DNA from: Rhodobacterales bacterium | GTDB lineage: Bacteria > Pseudomonadota > Alphaproteobacteria > Rhodobacterales > Rhodobacteraceae | DNA: 6,976 nucleotides | NCBI GenBank assembly: GCA_013298675.1 | Contig: JAAFIJ010000150.1 | Span: forward strand, 1 to 6,976 | Direction: 5' to 3' | Part shown: piece after piece, positions 4,707-6,976 of the stretch | Layout: every line of letters begins with the position of its first letter | How positions within the stretch are numbered: the first letter of the stretch is position 1 | Made by a program: the position numbers and the translations under genes | The notes under the pieces: generated by a model | The model's input: only the letters and a program-made list of their open reading frames with translations | What the model was told of the DNA's origin: nothing | Databases searched by the model: none

Positions 4707-5768
4707 TTAAAGCCAGAGGTCGCGGTCCAGACCGACGGCATCCCCCACTGACGCAAGGCCGTCGCGTTGCAACAACGCGTCCAACCCGCGCGCAATATCT
4801 GCCGCAAGTGAAAGGCCACCATACACCATCGCGGTATAGAACTGTACCGCAGACGCCCCCGCCCTGATTTTCGCATAGGCCTGATCGGCAGTCGAAATGC
4901 CGCCGACGCCAACCAAGGGCAACTTACCATCAGTCAACTTGGACAAGGTCGCCAATACACGTGTCGATTTTTCAAACAACGGCGCGCCCGACAGGCCACC
5001 CGCCTCGCCTTTGTGCGGGCTTTGCAATCCGTCGCGCGACAAAGTTGTGTTGGTCGCAACAATACCTGCCAAACCAGAGGTCATCGCAACTTCGACAATC
5101 TCAGCCAGCTCATCATGGTTCAAATCCGGCGCAATTTTCAGGAAAATCGGGATCGGACGCGCCAAACCGTTCCGGGTGTCCATAACCCCTGCAAGCAAAG
5201 CTGTCAGTGCGGCCCTGCCCTGCAGGTCACGTAGCTTTTCGGTATTGGGAGAGCTGACATTGACGGTCGCAAAATCGACATAGGGGCCGCAAACTGCCAA
5301 AACCCTTGCAAAATCTGCCGCACGGTCCGTGCTGGTTTTGTTTGCACCAAGATTTAGACCGACCGGCACAAGACCTGCCGTGCGTGCCCGAAGACGCGCC
5401 GCAATCACGTCTGCTCCTTGATTGTTAAACCCAAATCGGTTGATTGCAGCACGGTCCGCTGTCAACCGATACAACCGTGGCTGCGGGTTGCCTTCTTGCG
5501 GCCGTGGCGTTGCGGCCCCCACTTCAACAAAACCAAAGCCCGCGCGCGACAAGGGGCCCACCACATTGGCATTCTTGTCGAACCCTGCCGCCAGTCCTAC
5601 CGGATTGGCCAGGCTTAGTCCCGCCAATTGGGTCGCCAACCGGGGCGATGTGAAAACACCGGACAGTGGCACAAGCCCCATTTCCAACGCCTTGATCGAC
5701 AAACCATGCGCGCGCTCTGGATCAAGCCTGTGCAAGGCCAACAAGCCAAGTCGTTCTAACAGGTTCAT
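4707..5768 (-). CDS. pyrD: dihydroorotate dehydrogenase (quinone), class 2
   Basis: PyrD oxidises dihydroorotate to orotate, the fourth step of de novo pyrimidine synthesis, passing electrons through FMN to membrane ubiquinone. The protein is 353 residues, normal for class 2. The N-terminal extension (MNLLERLGLLALHRLDPERA followed by HGLSIKALE) is the membrane-associated helical part that marks the quinone-dependent class. Core signatures are GLAAGFDKNA at 58-67, RFGFNNQG at 111-118, NVSSPNT with catalytic Ser173, Lys211 in LKIAPDL, ATNTT at 238-242, GGLSGAPL, and the FMN phosphate-binding GVGGI and QFYTAMVYGG segments. The ATG overlaps the stop of the upstream DUF952 gene as ATGA (5765-5768), which suggests translational coupling. 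No separate promoter is evident between them. Confidence 0.97.
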   Translation of the reverse strand: MNLLERLGLLALHRLDPERAHGLSIKALEMGLVPLSGVFTSPRLATQLAGLSLANPVGLAAGFDKNANVVGPLSRAGFGFVEVGAATPRPQEGNPQPRLYRLTADRAAINRFGFNNQGADVIAARLRARTAGLVPVGLNLGANKTSTDRAADFARVLAVCGPYVDFATVNVSSPNTEKLRDLQGRAALTALLAGVMDTRNGLARPIPIFLKIAPDLNHDELAEIVEVAMTSGLAGIVATNTTLSRDGLQSPHKGEAGGLSGAPLFEKSTRVLATLSKLTDGKLPLVGVGGISTADQAYAKIRAGASAVQFYTAMVYGGLSLAADIARGLDALLQRDGLASVGDAVGLDRDLWL

Positions 5769-6103
5769 ATCACACCTTCAGGAAAGATATGGCCGGCGGC
5801 GCCCAAGGGCAGGGATTTGTCCCAAACCACTTCAGACAACACCAACGCGCGGTAAAGATGCGGGAACAACGCGCCGCCGCGCGACACTTCCCATTTCAAC
5901 GCCTCACCCAGACGGTCGGCGTCAAACGCGACCAAGACAAGATCGCTTTCCATGCCAAAGTATTTGGCAGCGGTTTCGGCCAGCTGCGGGCTCGCGGAAA
6001 AATGGATGAAACCATCGGCCAGATCAACAGGCGCTCCGAGCGTCTGTCCGGCGGAGCGGAATGCATCCCATTCGGGACGACGGAGGATTTTATAGATCAA
6101 CAT
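5765..6103 (-). CDS. DUF952 family protein
   Basis: This encodes a 112-residue soluble protein of the DUF952 family. Family signatures are the N-terminal MLIYKILRRPEW, DLADGFIHFS at 27-36, the TAAKYF helix, DLVLVAFDADRLG and the RGGALFPHLYR block at 75-85, followed by the LPLGAAGHIFP end. The fold is thought to be related to ADP-ribosyltransferase-like or HIT-like small proteins, but I know of no firm biochemical role and assign none. The start at 6103 has GAGG five bases upstream; an in-frame ATG at 6130 lacks a ribosome site and adds residues not seen in the family. Its stop overlaps the pyrD start by four bases, so it is the first gene of a DUF952-pyrD unit, a pairing I recall as common in Rhodobacteraceae. 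It is divergent from the SRAP gene across 110 bases. Confidence 0.9.
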   Translation of the reverse strand: MLIYKILRRPEWDAFRSAGQTLGAPVDLADGFIHFSASPQLAETAAKYFGMESDLVLVAFDADRLGEALKWEVSRGGALFPHLYRALVLSEVVWDKSLPLGAAGHIFPEGVI

Positions 6104-6139
6104 AGGCGCCTCATGCCCCGAACTGCGCATTCGGTCAAT

Positions 6140-6152
6140 GGGCGATCCGCCC
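6140..6152. repeat. small dyad in the divergent promoter region
   Basis: GGGCG (6140-6144) and CGCCC (6148-6152) are exact reverse complements around ATC, between the divergent DUF952 and SRAP genes. It could be an operator, but at five bases per arm in GC-rich DNA it may be chance. Confidence 0.25.
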
Positions 6153-6179
6153 GCCTTCTGGCCCTCCTCCTACCCATGC

Positions 6180-6207
6180 TTGCCCCTTTGCCGCAATCGC
6201 CTAAGAT
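6180..6207 (+). promoter_or_regulatory. possible promoter of the SRAP gene, giving a leaderless mRNA
   Basis: TTGCCC (6180-6185) and TAAGAT (6202-6207) are separated by 16 bases. The first transcribed base would fall around 6213-6215, on or next to the ATG at 6214. The lack of any Shine-Dalgarno before that ATG fits leaderless translation. No LexA-type GTTC-N7-GTTC or GAAC-N7-GAAC site is seen nearby, so SOS control is not supported. Confidence 0.3.
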
Positions 6208-6213
6208 AGCGCA

Positions 6214-6879
6214 ATGTGCGGCCGGTTCACCATCACCCATCCAAATGAGGCCTTGGCGCAATTGTTTGCGGCCGTGCCCAGCAACGACTTGCCCTTGGTG
6301 CCGCGTCACAACATTTGCCCGACGAACGAGGTGGCCGTCGTCACTTCTGAAGGCACGGCCGCAGAACGACGGCTACGCCCCATGCGGTGGGGGTTTGTTC
6401 CGTCATGGTACAAGGCACCGAATGACGGCCCTCTGATCATCAACGCCCGGTCCGATACCGTGGCCGTCAAACCCGCGTTTCGTGAAGCGATCCGTGCGCG
6501 CCGCTGCATCATCCCCGCCAGTGGATTTTACGAATGGACCGAGGGACCTGATAAATCCCGTTTGCCATATTACATCACCCGCGCTGACGGTGCCCCCATG
6601 GCCTTTGCTGGGCTGTGGCAAAACTGGGGGGATCTGATCACCTGCGCCGTGGTTAGCACCGACGCGGGGCCAGGCATGGCGGGCATTCACGACAGAGAGC
6701 CTGTAATCCTTGACCCCGCCGATTGGCCGCTGTGGCTGGGCGAGGCCGGGCACGGTGCGGCAACGCTGATGCACCCTACCCTTGCCGGAACCTTGCGGAT
6801 GCACCGTGTGAATGTGGCGGTAAACTCCAATCGTGCCAGTGGGGCGCAGTTAATCGAGTCAATTGAAGGACAGAAATGA
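6214..6879 (+). CDS. SRAP domain protein (YedK/HMCES-like abasic-site crosslinking protein)
   Basis: SRAP proteins shield abasic sites in single-stranded DNA by forming a thiazolidine crosslink between the N-terminal Cys2 (exposed after Met removal) and the ring-opened sugar. They act at replication forks in the cytoplasm. The 221-residue protein begins MCGRF, so Cys2 is present and fixes the start. Other conserved sites are RHNICPT at 31-37, the MRWGFVPSW block at 57-65, Asn77 in INARSDT, Glu107 in GFYEW, and His159 in the IHDREPVIL block. The usual motif there is HDRMP, so Glu162 replacing Met is unusual, but the catalytic His is kept. The C-terminal VNVAVNSN block is also typical. There is no clear ribosome binding site. 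It is divergent from the DUF952-pyrD unit, and the tRNA-Gly gene begins 51 bases after its stop. Confidence 0.93.
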   Translation: MCGRFTITHPNEALAQLFAAVPSNDLPLVPRHNICPTNEVAVVTSEGTAAERRLRPMRWGFVPSWYKAPNDGPLIINARSDTVAVKPAFREAIRARRCIIPASGFYEWTEGPDKSRLPYYITRADGAPMAFAGLWQNWGDLITCAVVSTDAGPGMAGIHDREPVILDPADWPLWLGEAGHGAATLMHPTLAGTLRMHRVNVAVNSNRASGAQLIESIEGQK

Positions 6880-6891
6880 TGCGACAAGGTG

Positions 6892-6920
6892 TTGAGCCTG
6901 CCAAAAGGGAGTGCTAGGAA
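6892..6920 (+). promoter_or_regulatory. possible promoter of the tRNA-Gly gene
   Basis: TTGAGC (6892-6897) and TAGGAA (6915-6920) are spaced by 17 bases, in the 51-base gap before the tRNA. Transcription would start a few bases upstream of the tRNA 5' end. The -10 is weak, and read-through from the SRAP gene is equally possible since no terminator is seen between them. Confidence 0.25.
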
Positions 6921-6930
6921 GAGCCCGAGC

Positions 6931-6976
6931 GCGGGCGTTGTGTAATGGTAAGACCTTAGCCTTCCAAGCTAAAGAC
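6931..6976 (+). tRNA. tRNA-Gly (anticodon UCC), 5' part, cut by the window end
   Basis: The 5' acceptor arm GCGGGCG (6931-6937) is followed by the D arm with AATGGTA and a complete anticodon arm: stem TTAGC (6956-6960), loop CTTCCAA (6961-6967), stem GCTAA (6968-6972). The anticodon is TCC at 6963-6965, reading GGA and GGG glycine codons. In the D stem the 12-23 position would be G-G rather than a Watson-Crick pair; the other three pairs hold. The T arm and 3' acceptor half lie beyond the edge, so the acceptor stem cannot be checked. Confidence 0.93.

Noticed and set aside
6104..6130. Upstream start for the DUF952 gene at 6130
   Set aside because: No Shine-Dalgarno precedes it, whereas GAGG precedes the ATG at 6103, where family homology begins.
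6110..6138. Minus-strand TTGACC-N17-CATGAG promoter for the DUF952-pyrD unit
   Set aside because: The -35 is good but the -10 is poor and would overlap the ribosome binding site, so transcription would begin at the start codon and lose it. The real promoter is probably elsewhere in the divergent gap.
6214..6260. LexA-type operator at the SRAP gene
   Set aside because: A single GTTC occurs just inside the gene but no second half-site lies at the right spacing.

Overview
The window looks like chromosomal DNA of a marine alphaproteobacterium of the Rhodobacteraceae (Roseobacter group). I infer this from the moderately high GC content, the close match of the TrpB, DUF952, PyrD and DUF2237 proteins to what I recall of that family, and the overall gene style. 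The genus cannot be fixed from the sequence alone. No insertion sequence, phage gene, CRISPR array or replication origin is visible.

Left part (1-1317, + strand): the C-terminal part of a FAD-dependent monooxygenase enters from the left edge. A small cysteine-rich DUF2237 gene follows. Its Shine-Dalgarno lies in the loop of a perfect inverted repeat that ends exactly at the ATG. The 3' end of this gene overlaps, tail to tail by 34 bases, a gene on the other strand.

Middle part (1284-2969, - strand): three genes point left. In transcription order they are a secreted PepSY-like protein with an Asp-rich tail, a paralogous secreted PepSY-like protein with a Gly/Ser tract and four Glu-Asp-Pro repeats, and a two-transmembrane protein with a cytoplasmic LuxR-type helix-turn-helix. 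Hairpins sit in both intergenic gaps. This is the least ordinary part of the window. It could be a small envelope-sensing module, but that is inference from domain content and gene order. Upstream is about 400 bases of non-coding DNA (2970-3377) with several inverted repeats, including two interleaved dyads, and the trpB terminator.

Right part (3378-6103, - strand): a housekeeping block transcribed as DUF952 gene, pyrD (quinone-type dihydroorotate dehydrogenase, ATGA overlap with the DUF952 gene), and then, after 99 bases, trpB (tryptophan synthase beta), closed by a strong intrinsic terminator at 3275-3306. It joins pyrimidine and tryptophan biosynthesis genes, without trpF or trpA in view.

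Far right (6214-6976, + strand): an SRAP-family (YedK/HMCES-like) gene is divergent from the DUF952-pyrD block and may be transcribed without a leader. It is followed by the 5' part of a tRNA-Gly(UCC) gene cut by the window edge.
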